A stretch of 40,616 nt of DNA from Vitrella brassicaformis (lineage: Eukaryota; Sar; Vitrellaceae), in NCBI GenBank assembly GCA_001179505.1, contig CDMY01000209.1:126089-166704 (forward strand). The letters run 5' to 3'. The notes under the pieces were generated by a model. That model did not search any database, was not told the origin of the DNA, and saw nothing but the letters and a program-made list of their open reading frames with translations. A program made the position numbers and the translations under genes. Shown here one piece after another: positions 21,510 to 32,944 of this stretch (its first letter is position 1; each line of letters opens with the position of its first letter).

Positions 21510-24028
21510 ACAGACAGGGAGGGAGGGAGGCAGGGATGGAGGGGAGAGAGAGAGAGGGAGAGAGAGAGGAGGGATTGGTTATGCGGACGGACATTCTCTC
21601 TCTCGTCTCGTTCGTACATGTCTTGCAGCACTCATGTGATATGTGTGTGTCTGTGATGCGTTTGTTGTTGCGATGTCTTCGACTCGACTCGACTCGGATG
21701 GGTGGATGGGTAAGACGGTCTGACAGCATCATTACTTGACGGATGGGAGAGACACACAGAGGTTGTCACTTACTTACTCGGTCGGTCGGTCGTGGATACG
21801 TGCGGCGAGTGCAGTGAGAGCAGTCAGAGCAGTGAGGTCAGCCCAGCCAGCAGCAACCCAGCGCACTTCACAAAATGACTTGCGTTGCGTGTTGTGGTGT
21901 GGCGGCGGTGATGGTGTGCGCCCGTCCGTCGTCTTGCGTCTGTCGTGTCACAACTTGTCGACCCACTCACTCCCTCACTCACTCTCTACCTGGTTTGTGT
22001 GTGTGTGTGTATGTGGCGTGTAAGTGCTCTGAGCGTGGTGTGGCGTTTTACATCCCTCCCTCCCTCCCCACCTGCTAGTATCTGTATGTCTGAATGTCTG
22101 CATAAAGCGCGTATCCCGGATGGAGATGTGTCCGTGATGGCTGTAGCATGCACGCTCCCCGTTTGTTGCTCGGGTGTATACCTATCCCCCACACACAACA
22201 CACACACACAACACACATTGGTGCAATCAATCAATCGATGGATGGACCATGTACGCTGCAGGGCGAGGCAGGGCAGGGCAGGGCATTGTGTGTATCTATG
22301 TAGGTAGGTGGGTGGGTAGGTGGGTAGCTTTACGTAAGGGTGTTGGGGAGAGAGAGAGAGAGCGGTTTATGGCTGTTGTCGTCGTGAGGGGGTTCCTTTT
22401 GCCGTTCTCGCGCTGTTTCCTGTGTGCCTGCCTGCCTGCCTGCGTCACGTTTTGCTCTTTATTATACACACACATGTGTTGGCTGAATGCCTGCTGTATG
22501 CTGCGTGTATACTATGGCTACGCCTGTGAATGTCGGCTGCCAGCACCTGTGTATCATACATACACATACACACATCTACTCACATACACCCACACAGGGA
22601 GTCTGCATGCTACGTGTCTGTCTGTGTGGCGTGACTCGTGCCTCTGCCTAGTCCAGAAGATGTCCGTGCGTGGCTGCTATCACTGAGACGCTCTGGCACC
22701 GCCAGAATGAGCGCATAGGTGATGGATGGATGTGCCTGCCTATCGATCTATCTAAACCCCTCTGTGTGCATGACTTGACATGAGATGACATGCGCTGACT
22801 GCCCCATGCTGATGAGCAATACGGGCAGATATGCGTGCATTCGATTCGCTTTTTTCGGGCGCTCTCGGCTGCCTGCCTGCCCGTCGTCTGTCTGTCTGTC
22901 AGCCAGAGTGCTTCGCTGACAACTGGGTGGATGGATGTGTATGCAGAGAGAGAGGGGATGGGGCGGGCCGCTGGATGGCGATGGCTATTCAGAGAGAGCA
23001 TGGATGATATGTGGGGGCGTTTTGAAGTGACAGGGAGTTGCTGGTACCACAGACAGACATTACAGCGCCTCTTATTTTTAGGCTCTGCATGGCCGGCAGG
23101 AGGGGAGAGTGTGTGGGAGTGTATGCGCGATCTGTCTGTCTATCTGTCTGTCTGCGGGCAGTCAGTGCTGGTTCTCGTTTCTCTTCTGACTCCTGCTGCT
23201 GCCATGTTCTAGGCCTTTCTAGCGCGACATCGATCTCCCCTCTTTCTCCCTCCCTCCCTCCCTCTCTGCCTGCCTGCCTGCCTGCCTGCCCGTGTGGGTG
23301 TGCGTACACAGATGGAATGCGCCCATCCCTGATGGTGGGCGCTGCATACACACCTGTGTGTCGCGAGAAGGCGGCCTTTTTCAAGTGGATGTTGTGTGTG
23401 GTGTGTATGCGGCGGGTTCTCTTCCCCAACCCCACTTTGTCTGTCTGTCTGTCTGTCTGTCTGTATTGGTGTGTCGTGTGCGGCCTGCCTGCCTGCCTGC
23501 CTAGGTGCACGCACACATGATACACACATCCATACATCTCTCTGCATACATACTGATGCGTACATGGTGTGTTGTGTTGTGTCCCTCAGAGGAGATGAGG
23601 GCCGATGGCTAGTGCCACAGACGCCTTGCTTGCTTGGCTGTGTGAGAGTGTGACTGACTGACTTAGTCGTCCTCAACGACGAAAACTACGGAAAGAATCC
23701 TATCTCCGACCGAGCCCAGCTCAGTTTTAGAGAATTATCTCCCTCAAACGCGCATACCGTTCAGTCTGAACGCGGCTCGGCTCGGCTCAGTTTTGGAGGT
23801 ATGATAAGCTCGCTGGAAACGCGGCCGGGGAGGGAGCGCTGGGAGTAGCCCTCAAGCAGAACGCGTTGCCGCGGGATGGCTACAGACAATGAGCTGGAAG
23901 GAAGGTGAGAAGGGCGAACAATGGGAAGGCATCGAAAGAAGAACCTCATCGTCTGTTCATGCACGTCAGGTGCGGTTTGCAGATGCGCGATGGCCTCAAC
24001 GAGCTGACGTCGGCATCCAGTTTCTTCG
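21510..24028. other. 2.5 kb low-complexity intergenic region
   Basis: Open frames here are made of tetranucleotide repeats: GTCGG and GGTAGGTG runs at about 21780 and 22300, TGCC/TGTC at about 22860 and 23110-23150, CCCT and TGCC at 23247-23291, TGTC/TGCC at 23439-23502. None has protein-like content. At 23718 and 23788 an imperfect pair GCTCAGTTTT-A/G-GAG occurs. From about 23877 an ATG (ATDNELEG) reaches a GTGAGA donor, which may be a first exon of the next gene. Confidence 0.5.
21517..21576 (+). other. purine tract just after the PUF stop codon
   Basis: Starting 8 nt after the TAG, GGGAGGGAGGGAGG leads into about 40 nt of GA-rich repeat. On the sense strand it could form a G-quadruplex in the 3' UTR. 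Confidence 0.55.
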
Positions 24029-25072
24029 ATGGAAGACAGCCAGCAGCAGACACTGTGCTATCGGCAGGCCGCCGTGGCGCATCCAGACCCACTAGATCCT
24101 ATGGACATCCCCTCGCTTATCGAGCGCGGCTATCGGGCTGAAGATGTCCCCTCTCCGACGGTCCCTGACGACGACTCCCAGACAAGCCGCACCCGGCCGC
24201 GAAGGTGCACCAGCAGCAGCGGCAATGGCGGCGTTCCTCGGAATTCCATCCGCATTGATCTCACCACCGACGACGATGACGAGCCTGCGCCCGCCGCTGC
24301 TGCTGCCGGTGCAGCACAGCCAGCAGCTGCGCATGAGTTGCGTGCGCCAGCAGCGGCATCAGCAGCATTGAGCCGGGATGGAATGTCAGCGAGCCATCAT
24401 GCTGCAGCTGCAGAGAGCCCGGATGCGAGGCGGCAAGAGGACGAAAGCCAGGACGAGTCACAGAGGACGTTGGACTCCCTCGAGCTACTCGACCTGCTGC
24501 ACAAGGTCAAGCGGCGAAGGCCTGATAGACTGCCGGCGACCAACCCACAACCACAACCACAGACAGCAGCGGCAGGAGGTGACAACGAGGCCCCGTGCGA
24601 GCAGCAGCAGTCCGCACCAGCACATCAACCAGCCGCCCCTCCCCGCCCCCCCAGTGGTGCCGCCGAGAGTGTCGATGATAGCATGGGCTTCTCCTCGGTC
24701 TTCTCCTGTCACGTGGCCGCCCCGCCACCACGAGTCGAGTCATACCGTGAGCAAGACTCTGCTCATAAAGACGCGCAGCCAAGTGGTGCTCCGATGGGTG
24801 CTGACCAAGAGCAACAGAAGATCGGCTCAGAGGGGGATAATGTGTCGATGGAAGAGGGAGAGGGAGAGGAAGAGCCGGCGTGTCTGCGTCCCCGCGCTCT
24901 GGCGAGATGGGTGGATGTTCTGTATATGGGAGGCTTGGCTGACATTGACTCACGGATGCTGGCGGAGATCCCTAGAGGTGCGGCTGCCCCACGAGCACCG
25001 CCCACGCCGATCGAGGAGGATGGGTGTGACAGCCCTGCTTGCCCACCCACTGTGCCAGATATGGACGGCTGA
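24029..25072 (+). CDS. disordered protein with a SUMO-interaction-like motif
   Basis: A single open frame of 347 codons with no domain that I recognise. It starts MEDSQQQTLCYRQ. Residues 74-85 (IRIDLTTDDDDE) match a SUMO-interacting motif: a hydrophobic core followed by acidic residues. Near residues 143-170 a helical stretch, LDSLELLDLLHKVKRRRPDRL, ends in a basic patch that could be a nuclear signal. Most of the rest is Ala/Gln/Pro/Ser-rich. A short acidic run (EEGEGEEEP) precedes a better-ordered segment, LARWVDVLYMGGLADIDSRML. An upstream exon from about 23877 is possible. The frame just before 24029 is closed, so that exon would need an unseen splice. Role in SUMO-linked nuclear regulation is inference from one motif. 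Confidence 0.6.
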   Translation: MEDSQQQTLCYRQAAVAHPDPLDPMDIPSLIERGYRAEDVPSPTVPDDDSQTSRTRPRRCTSSSGNGGVPRNSIRIDLTTDDDDEPAPAAAAAGAAQPAAAHELRAPAAASAALSRDGMSASHHAAAAESPDARRQEDESQDESQRTLDSLELLDLLHKVKRRRPDRLPATNPQPQPQTAAAGGDNEAPCEQQQSAPAHQPAAPPRPPSGAAESVDDSMGFSSVFSCHVAAPPPRVESYREQDSAHKDAQPSGAPMGADQEQQKIGSEGDNVSMEEGEGEEEPACLRPRALARWVDVLYMGGLADIDSRMLAEIPRGAAAPRAPPTPIEEDGCDSPACPPTVPDMDG

Positions 25073-25635
25073 TGCACATGCGGGGGAGGGGGAGGGTGGG
25101 GGGAGGGGGGAGGGGAACGGACGGATGGAGGGATGGATCAGAGTATTTGTTCGTGTGTGTATAGCTCGTTGATGTGGTAGCGTGACTCTCTGCTTGTGCA
25201 TGTGCGGTGGATGGGTGGATCCATGATGTGTATTTGCATTTGTGCTGACGACTAGTTCCATGGATGGGCGCTAAATCGTGTGCTGAATTTGTTGGCAAAG
25301 CATGGCCTGCCGAATCGAATGAGCTCACCAAATTGCCACCACGAATGGCACGAGTCTATTCACCGGTCAAGAACATTCACAGCACATGCATAAGAAGTCA
25401 CTGGGTGGCTGTGCGTCACCCACTTCGGACGCCAGGTGCCCCATCTAGCTCCCTAATCCCATACCTATTACCTACCTACAGCAAGTGGCACGAGTCTACT
25501 CGACGGTCAGAAACACTGCCACACGTGCAGCAGGGGCAAATACAGCTATCTGAGACACAAGCGTACGACAGAGAACATGTGTACTCAAAGGCGTCCCGTC
25601 TGGCTCTCTTGTCGCCGGCTACCCAGTGCGGCATT
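25073..25635. other. intergenic between convergent genes
   Basis: No gene is seen. It begins with the G-rich tract at 25082-25117. An imperfect direct repeat, TGGCACGAGTCTA(T/C)TC with similar flank, occurs at 25346-25370 and 25486-25510. The right end is the 3' flank of the minus-strand gene. Confidence 0.5.
25082..25117 (+). other. very G-rich tract 10 nt after the stop codon of the SIM-like gene
   Basis: Runs of three to six G separated by single A or T over 35 bp form the strongest G-quadruplex candidate in the window. It lies on the sense strand of the gene ending at 25072. Confidence 0.65.
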
Positions 25636-28203
25636 TTATTGGCGTCTCTCAATGGTGATGCTGCCGTTCTCGAAACCCATGGTGTATGGTGTGCTGAGCA
25701 GGTTGAACACGGCCAGCTGCGAGTGAAAGAATCGTTCGCCGGCCGCACGCAAACTGCTCCGGAGGAAGGCCGACGCCTTGCGCACTCCCGGCCTGCTGAT
25801 GATGCCCACGAGTGAGGCCATGAGCAAGCCATACACAGCCTCGACAGTGTCGCCCTGGGAGAGGTGATCTGACAGACAGCAATACCAAATGCGATGGACG
25901 TTCTCTCTCCCTCTCCCTCTCCCTCTCCCTCTCCCTCTTGCTGCTTACCACATAGAGTGATGTCCACCTCATCGACAGGCGGCAGCTGATGGCTCGCCCA
26001 CTTGACCAGGGGGTCCGTGCCCTGGAATCCATGACTTCTCCGACCATCCGAGTGCAGAATGGTGAACAGCGGTATGTCGATCTCCACAGAGAATCGCCTT
26101 CCCGCCGTGGCCGCCGCTTCTCCCTCGCCGCCGCACACCATCTGGCCCTTGAGCGCCTCGAGAAACGCGACAGCGTTCTCTGGGCTATCTCTGTACTTGA
26201 GGAAGTGCAGGTGGCCGCATGTGGGCATCGAGTGGGCGACCGTCCTGACAAGGCCGTCCAGCTGCGTCTCCCGGTCGTAGCTCTTGCAGCGGAATGTGTC
26301 GGCGCGCGGGAAGAAGACCGTGTCTGCGGCAGCGTTGGGGTCCGTGAGGGTGCCATGCTCTGTGCGGTCGAAGCACACGACGTCAGCGAGCGAAGCGGTC
26401 TCGCAAACGATCTTCTGCACCTGATTGCATAGACGCCGACAGTCAGACAAACAGCCAAGGGAAGAATTTGCCAGATTGTTGGTCTGCGTCCATTGTGCGC
26501 CAACCAACCCACCTGAGGTGACTCGTTCTTCATCCACCCGATGAGCTCGAGGTCCATCTCGCGGCGACCCCTCCCGCCGGCTGCCGAGTCGACCAGCTGC
26601 GGCTTCTGGAGGGCATCCGGGTGCATGACCTGCTCCGACAGCAGTGCCACCTCCCGCAGCGCCCCCTTCTGCGTCGCACCACCGATGTTCCACGCGATGG
26701 GCAGCTCACGAAGGGTCCTACGGCACCCACGGTCGAGCAGAGCTTGGCGCAAGCTGGCCAGGTGGTTCTCTAAGCCAGGGACACTGCTCCCGATACGTGA
26801 CTGCAGCTTGAGGGGGCCGATCGACCTCAACCGGGCGAGGGAGTGGCCGGCCGGAAGCATGCGGAGGACCTCCGTCTTCTCGTGGATGCAGCCGTCATCG
26901 TCGAGGACCTCCAGGTGCTCACATCCGCTCACCCACTGGGCGATGGCCTCCTGGACTTCACAGCCGTCGTCCGTGAAGGTCATCACGCGAAGCGATGGCG
27001 TGCGCCACTGTCGGAGGCTGGGCAGCCTCACCATCGAGCAGGGCAGGCGCCGCACCTCCGTCAGCTTGGACAGGTCGACTGGGGGGGTGGGGGGTGGGGG
27101 GTGCGTATGGGCCGCCCCGTATAGAAACAGGCTGCCACACTGCCCATGGGTGTCTTGCTCAAAGCTGAGGACCTTGATGGACGAAGCGGAAGACGACCCC
27201 TCCTGCTGCTCGCTCCGTGCCCTCCTGCCCTGTGCGTTCCCCTCAATGACGGCGACCCAAATGCCGCAACACCAGTGGCCGTGGAAACTGGTGTTGCTCT
27301 TGGGCAAGATGACGTGGATGTGGGTGTGGGTGAGGTTGATCATGCGCTGTCCCCACTTGCATGCCACAGGAAGTGGCATCTCCTCCCAGATGTGCCGCAC
27401 GCCGCCCTTGTTTGATCCGTCGATGATGAGGTGGGTGCAGTTGGCCGCCACCCAGCTGAAGATGGTGTGGCCGAGTGCTGGTGCTGCATGCGTCAGGTGC
27501 CATGGCTGATGATAGCCGAAGAGGGCCGCCAGCTCATCGGAGGAGAGACGAAGGGAGGCCTGGTGCAAAAGCAGAGAAGAGACCAAAGGAGGCAACAGAG
27601 AATAGAGTGTCTGTCTGTCTGTTTGTACCTCTCCCTCGTCGGTTGGCTGCTTGCCCGACACATAGATCAGTCGGAACGCAGGCGGTTGTGATATGGCAGC
27701 AGCTGCCTCAGCCACAGTGCCCTGACATCATCATCGAATCTTGCATATAGCTGCCTGTGCGGCGTGTCGTCTGTGCTGCTCCTCACCTTAGCACTGGATT
27801 GACCTGGTAATGCCTCGATGGCGGCATCAAGGGGCACTGAGGCAGGCAAGGCCGCTGCCACATTGCCGAGTGCATCGATGGCCCCACCGACAACCAAGGC
27901 AGCAGCGAAGATCTGGGTCGCTGTCGAGTCCAGCCACTGTGCCGCACTACCCTCAGATTGACAGGCGCGCGCCTGCGATGAGCACAATACGACATGACAG
28001 GCAGAGATATGACATCTGCCGAGGGACTCAAGGTGGTCTCATCATCTTACCTTGATTCTCGACTTCAGGCGATGGAGTTCCTCTCGGATGGCTGTTGTAT
28101 CGTGGCAGATCTGCAAGAACCATCACAGGATCTTACACGGACAAGGCTCACGTGTGTGAGTCATCACCTTTTCGACATCCTCTTGATCATTTTTGGCCTC
28201 CAT
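25636..28203 (-). CDS. multi-exon leucine-rich protein, family not recognised
   Basis: Exons read in order: 28168-28203, 28051-28110, 27787-27972, 27629-27721, a long exon from 27559 to about 26514, one from about 26421 to 25953, and a last exon ending at the TAA 25636-25638. The start (MEAKNDQEDVEK) leads into a coiled-coil (AIREELHRLKSRIK). An Ala-rich segment (ATQIFAAALVVGGAIDALG) may sit in a membrane. The long middle exon contains SSDELAALFGYHQPWHLTHAA and irregular leucine-rich stretches (HLEVLDDDGC, LARLRSIGPLKL) that resemble degenerate LRRs. The region from 26421 reads KIVCETASLADVVCFDRT and HLHFLKYRDSPENAVAFLEALK. The last junction is uncertain by one base. No catalytic motif is visible. 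A broken relative of its first exons lies at 5785-6194, so it is a duplicated family. Function unknown. Confidence 0.6.
25903..25938 (-). repeat. (CTCCCT)n microsatellite in an intron
   Basis: About six CTCCCT units lie in the last intron of the minus-strand gene. Read through, it gives a false Glu-Arg repeat. Confidence 0.9.
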
Positions 28204-28293
28204 CACGGCACACACTGCGGGCTGAGCCGCTGAGACGGGGGGTCTTGTCACCCTGAGACTGGGGGCGGCCTGTACCCTGAGACGAGAGGAGAG
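28204..28293. promoter_or_regulatory. 90-bp head-to-head promoter with three CTGAGAC elements
   Basis: The start codons of the minus-strand gene (28203) and TRP copy B (28294) are only 90 bp apart. CTGAGAC occurs at 28230-28236, 28253-28259 and 28277-28283, spaced 23 and 24 bp. The middle one, with its GGG flank, is kept upstream of TRP copy A (minus strand, about 5721-5731). A shared transcription factor site is a fair inference. Confidence 0.5.
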
Positions 28294-31200
28294 ATGTTGG
28301 GGTTCCTCCACGGCCGGCGGACACCCCATCTGCAGGGCCAGGAGGGCGGCAGAGGGAGAGACGGCCACAGCCGCCCCAGTGGTGTTGAGGAGGTGTGCTA
28401 CATCCAGCTGCCGCGAGTCGACGAGGGCGACGCTGCCGCACAGCAGGCCATCCACCACACACAGACGGGCCATCCCAAGGTCACCTTGCAATGCTCTTAG
28501 TGCATCTCTGCGTGTGTGGCCATCGGCCTCTGATGTCTGTGTCCCTCCCTCCCTCAACGCATTGCAGATGTCAGCGTCGGCCTCGAGTGACCAGGTCCCT
28601 CTGCTGCAGGGCGATGAACAGGGGCTGATTGAGCCCCAGCTGCCGGACGTCACTGATGGCATCACCAAGGCACCGAAACGCCTCGAGCAGGTCTGTTGGT
28701 GATGCGGACACTGTCAGCGGCACGAGCACGCACTCTGAGAGGTCTCTTGGGCGTCTGTGTGTCATCTGCAGGTTCCCTTGGTGGGTGCCCCGGCCGCCGA
28801 CGATTGGGAGCCGACGAAAACCCTCAGAGACACCATCAGGAGTGCCATCTATGCATCAGATGCGGAGGGCCTGCGGAGCGCCCTCTTTCATCTGTCGCCT
28901 GAGCAAGCCGAGAAAGTGCTGACGACTGATAAGTGGGACTATGAATCTGCCATCCACTATGCCGCAGGTATGCATCGTCGCATCACTACACACACATGAT
29001 GCAGCTATGCGGCCCCTGTGTGTGCTTCTCAGAAAGGTGTAAGGACGTGGCTGTGCTTGAGGTCTTGCTGGACAACCGACGCCACCTGCTCGACCTGAAA
29101 GATAAGGTATCGTGCTTGCTGATAACAGTCATTATGCCCATTTACCGGCCGATGTGTCCACTCAAATCTTCATGGTGTGTCTGTAGCATGGCCGCACGCC
29201 TCTTCATCTGGCAGCAGGGAGCGGATCAGTTGCTGTTGTGAAGTTTGTCGAGTGGGGCGGAAAGGAACTGCTGGAAGCTCGGAGCTTGGTAAGGACGATG
29301 GAATCTCGACTGGTGAATTGGACAGCAAGAGTCTTCTCGTTCATGCTGTGATTCAGAATGGCTGGACACCTCTTCATTGGGCAGCATGTCAGTCACTCCT
29401 GCCAACGACAACCACACAAGTGCATGAGTCTTCAATGTGTCTCTTTGCGCTCTCCTGCAGGGAACGGCAAGGCCGATGTGTTGTGTTGGGTGTTGACGGT
29501 GAATCAAGAGCTCCTGAAGATCAAAGACGATGTAGGCTGCACTGCACCTATCGACTTGCGTATCGATATTGTCTGTGGTCATTACTCCGCAAGATCGGAC
29601 GGACGCTCATCGATATTGCCCTTGCCAAACCTTCGTCAGTCGTCATAGCGATTGTTGTTCTTGGTGAAGACGTCATGGAGGTGCTCAAGCGAGGCGTGAA
29701 AGTAGCAGATGCGGCGGCGGAGAACCTCAAAGAGGTGATGCCCTTCGCGAAAGGGTTCCTGAAAGACCGCTCTGAGTCGCTGGGCCTCGACGGCCTTCGC
29801 TGCTGTGCCGTCTTCCGCAAACTGACGAAATTGCGCCCGAAGGACTCCCTCACAGATGACCTTGAGAATATTTCCAACTGGCACGAGGTAAAGAACAACG
29901 GACACACAGAGCACAGCAGTTCTCACTTCTGCATTATTGGCCAATCGGTTCAGGCCCTCACAGCCAATTTCTGCAGCGATACACCAAATTGGGTCTTTGA
30001 AGGGTCACTTGCAGGCAAGGAGAGAGAATGCTTTGCGGCGCTGGAGTCCGCAGAGCCCCTCTCTGTCGTCACCCAAGGTAAGCCGCACAAGCGATCTCCT
30101 CGTTTCTCTGTCGGTCCGCTGATGTCTCCTTCCCCCTTCTGCTTCGAATGATTGCGATAGCCAAATGCACATCTCTCGTCACACAGCATTGGAAGCAGGA
30201 ATACAAAGACTGGAGGCTTCAGCTTGCACCCCGAGATGTCTTCATCAGCCGCGTGCTGTCAATGCTGCTCATGTAGAGCTGCAGACACGCACCAAGATGG
30301 AGGCAGAGAGAAGCATCTCTATCTGTCTGTGTGTCTTGCAGGGTGGCCTTTGTGCTGCTGCGCATCGAGTCGATCAAGGGAGACAGCGATGTGATGATGG
30401 CGGGGGTGTGGCCGTCGGTGTGGCTGTGGGGGGCAGTGCTGACGGGCATTGGATTCATCGTCGTGGAGGCCTTCCAAGTAAGACAGATCAGAGGAGACAC
30501 GCCTGACTGATCAACAACAACATGCATCATCCTCTCTGAGTGTGCAGGGCATTCGCCTCAAGGCGGCCTACTGGGCCGACTCATGGTGCGCGTCAGGCTT
30601 CGTGTTGGCGGCTCCATTTGTGTGCTGTCGGTGTGTCGATGAAGGAGCTGGGTGGATGCTGGAAGTTCGCTGGCCATCATCGCCTTCATTGCCATACACT
30701 TCACTGAGTGGTCGGAGGAGGCGGAGGTTAGCTCAGGGATCGTCATAGCGCTGCTCTTTGCGCTGCGGCTCCTGCAAACGGCCAGCCTTCACCCAGCCGT
30801 GGGACCACTCATACTGTCAGTGAGAGAGACAAAGACACACAGAGAGAGAGGTGTCTCATGCTGTTTGTGATGGGTGTGTGTGTCAGTGCGGTTGTGAGGA
30901 TGTTTTCGGACATCAGCATGTTTCTGTGTCTGTACGTCTACATCCTGCTGGTCTTCGCGGTCGTCTTCACCCTCCTCTCGTCCGACGAAGACCCCCAGTA
31001 CTTCGGCTCCTTCGCCAAAGCCATGCTCACACTGCACTCGATGACACCGACACACAGACAGAGAGCGCCAGTCGATAAGCATGCTGTTGGCTGGCTGCAT
31101 TGCATTAGTTTCTACGGGGGTCTTGGCAAGTTCAACGAGGCGCTGAACAACGCCATCGAGAGCCACGACACGCTGGGGACCGTCCTGCTGTTCACATATG

Positions 31201-32458
31201 TCATCCTCTCGTCCATCATACTCGTACGCGAGGCTCAGCAACACATATCATGCACTCAGCACCTGGGACGAGCCACACACACACAAGGATTCCCTTTGTT
31301 GTCTCTCTCTCTGCCCGCGTCGATAGCTCAACCTGCTCATCGCTATCATGGTGAGACAGACACGAGGGACAGCGACCGTGCCATATGACTGATCAATGCT
31401 CCTGTGTGTGTGTCTCTCTCTATGTCAGGCGTCCACATATGCGGCCATCGAGCAGACACAAACAGCTCAATATCAGTCAGCAGACGACTGACAAGGGACA
31501 GCGGCACATAATATAAGGTTTCTCTCGCCTCTGAGTGCAGGCTGCTGCGCGTTCGCGTATTGAATGAGTACCTCACAATGCCGCACCACGAGCGCCTCCC
31601 GCCGCCATTCAACCTCATCGGTCGGTGCGACCGACAAGAGACATCAACTGCATCCATCACATGTGAGCATCTGTGTGTGTGCAGCTGTGGTCGTGTCGGT
31701 GCCCCTGCGCTATGTCGCCTCCCTCATCAGCGGACGGCAGTCGGCACTCTGCCGCATTGCCTTCTGGTCGATGAAGGCCCTGTACTCCACCATCGATGCC
31801 CTCCCGTTTGCCGTCGCCTTCACTCCAATTGCCATCTACCGAAAGCTGGAGAAGCTTCAACAACTGATACGGAACGCGATACAGCGGCGACAGTACTGGA
31901 CGCAGGATGGGTGGAAGACAGTCCAGATCTGGGACGCATTCAAAATACTCGGTGTCATCCTCGTGATGCCCCTATATCTCCTCTACCATTACGTCACAGC
32001 AAAGGTGACAGACTCACCGAGAGTTCCAAATGGCCTATCCCATCCAGCAATGGAATCTGTATGTGGTGCCAAAGGAATTGTCCGAGGACACTGAGGAGAA
32101 GAAAGCCGATAAGAGGCGTTCCGCACGGAACAGATACAAAGACAGCATCGACAAGTGGATGGAGGCCGCGGATTATCACGACACGACATCTCCGGACATC
32201 ATGACAGGTGAGACACAGCCCCACCACACACGTGGAGCTGTCACAGGCTCATCACGGCAGATGTGAGCACTGTTTACTGAATGTTCTGCAGCCCTCAAGC
32301 TCAACCAATCCGAAGTGCTGTCAGGTAATAAACAACCAATCTGAAGTGCCTTCGTTTTGTTTTGCATTTCAGTCTTGAAGAGGGTTGACGAGCGACAAAC
32401 CGAAATGCAGAAAGAAGTCAACGAGCGGTTGACGAAGATGGAAGCAAAGATCAAGTAG
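28294..32458 (+). CDS. ankyrin-repeat TRP-like cation channel, copy B (intact)
   Basis: About 890 residues from 21 exons: 28294-28479, 28568-28690, 28772-28967, 29033-29106, 29187-29288, 29357-29387, 29461-29532, 29594-29887, 29954-30077, 30161-30272, 30342-30477, 30548 to about 30815 (one short intron inside), 30887-31033, 31109-31223, 31327-31350, 31429-31475, 31541-31620, 31685-32004, 32048-32207, 32373-32458. Start chosen because both copies keep this exon and it splices in phase (GHPK then MSASASS). Ankyrin units read HGRTPLHLAAGSGS and NGWTPLHWAA. The channel core has S1 (WLWGAVLTGIGFIVVEAF), S3 (SLAIIAFIAIHF), S4-S5 (LRLLQTASLHPAVGPLIL, MFLCLYVYILLVFAVVF), pore (YFGSFAKAMLTLFYGGLG) and S6 ending LNLLIAIMASTYAAIEQ. 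RLPPPFNLI follows, as in TRP channels, then further hydrophobic segments and a C-terminal coiled coil. It is likely a non-selective cation channel; which membrane is unknown. Confidence 0.88.
31327..31350 (+). other. 24-nt microexon encoding the end of S6, TRP copy B
   Basis: Acceptor CGATAG and donor GTGAGA bound an exon for LNLLIAIM. Skipping it keeps the frame but removes the inner gate of the pore. Confidence 0.78.
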
Positions 32459-32944
32459 AAGTGAGACAACAGTTGTATAGCTCTCGATTGGATGAAAGAC
32501 ATCAAAGTGCGATGCATGGCCATACATGCACGGAGACATGGAGCTGATTGACTAAGACTGTCTTTCTGTGTGTGTGTTTTTTTTGTTTGCTTTTTTTGCG
32601 GACGCGGTTGACGTACTATGATAGTTACACGGGCAGCTTGCCCGAAGTGGTTCTCAACGTCAAGCGATTTCTTACCCTTCCGAAGGCAAACAGGAAGATG
32701 AGAGTGCTGAGGTGAGCAGCACACAAGACAGAAAACGGGCGCCTGCAAGACTCGACAGATTCTGGCATCTTCTCTCTGTTCCTTACAGCAGGCCCTTGAC
32801 GACGGCATCTGTCTCATTGAGGCACACAACGTGCTCACGCAGCAGCCCCAGCGGCGGACCGATCTGGCGCTGATGCCCGAGAGCCCATCTTGACAGCCCC
32901 TGATTTCTCCGAGAGGCTCTCGAGGGCAGTCAGATCAGATCACG
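32459..32944. other. gap between TRP copy B and the GH35 gene
   Basis: The first 85 bp belong to the duplicated block. A T-rich tract at 32577-32598 (T8, T7) is unlike the rest of the window and may be a polypyrimidine tract before a splice acceptor. Two exon-like frames follow and are listed separately. Confidence 0.4.
32625..32893 (+). CDS. possible two-exon 3' gene fragment, unrecognised
   Basis: After the acceptor GATAG, 32625-32711 is open for 29 codons to a GTGAGC donor. Exon 32789-32893 follows a TTACAG acceptor in the same phase and ends in TGA. The second exon reads QALDDGICLIEAHNVLTQQP, which has protein-like composition. No start codon is visible. It could be a short gene, the remains of a gene cut by the TRP duplication, or chance. 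The next start codon (GH35) is only 52 bp downstream. Confidence 0.3.

Larger units (their letters stand above)
28210..32543 (+). repeat. inverted segmental duplication, arm B (TRP block)
   Basis: Partner of 1535-5760 in opposite orientation. Homology runs from the CTGAGAC region to about 85 bp after the stop (GCATGGCCATACATG shared in degenerate form) and then stops. Confidence 0.85.

Noticed and set aside
28123-28668. 180-codon minus-strand frame opposite the first TRP exons, matched by a frame at 5074-5754 in the other copy
   Set aside because: It is antisense to well-supported TRP exons, and conservation follows from the duplication itself. Part of its end overlaps the true first exon of the neighbouring gene.
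30616-30648. A very short (14-nt) intron or frameshift in the TRP S2-S3 region
   Set aside because: An ordinary 41-43 nt intron with donor GTTGG and acceptor AAG gives the same frame in both copies.
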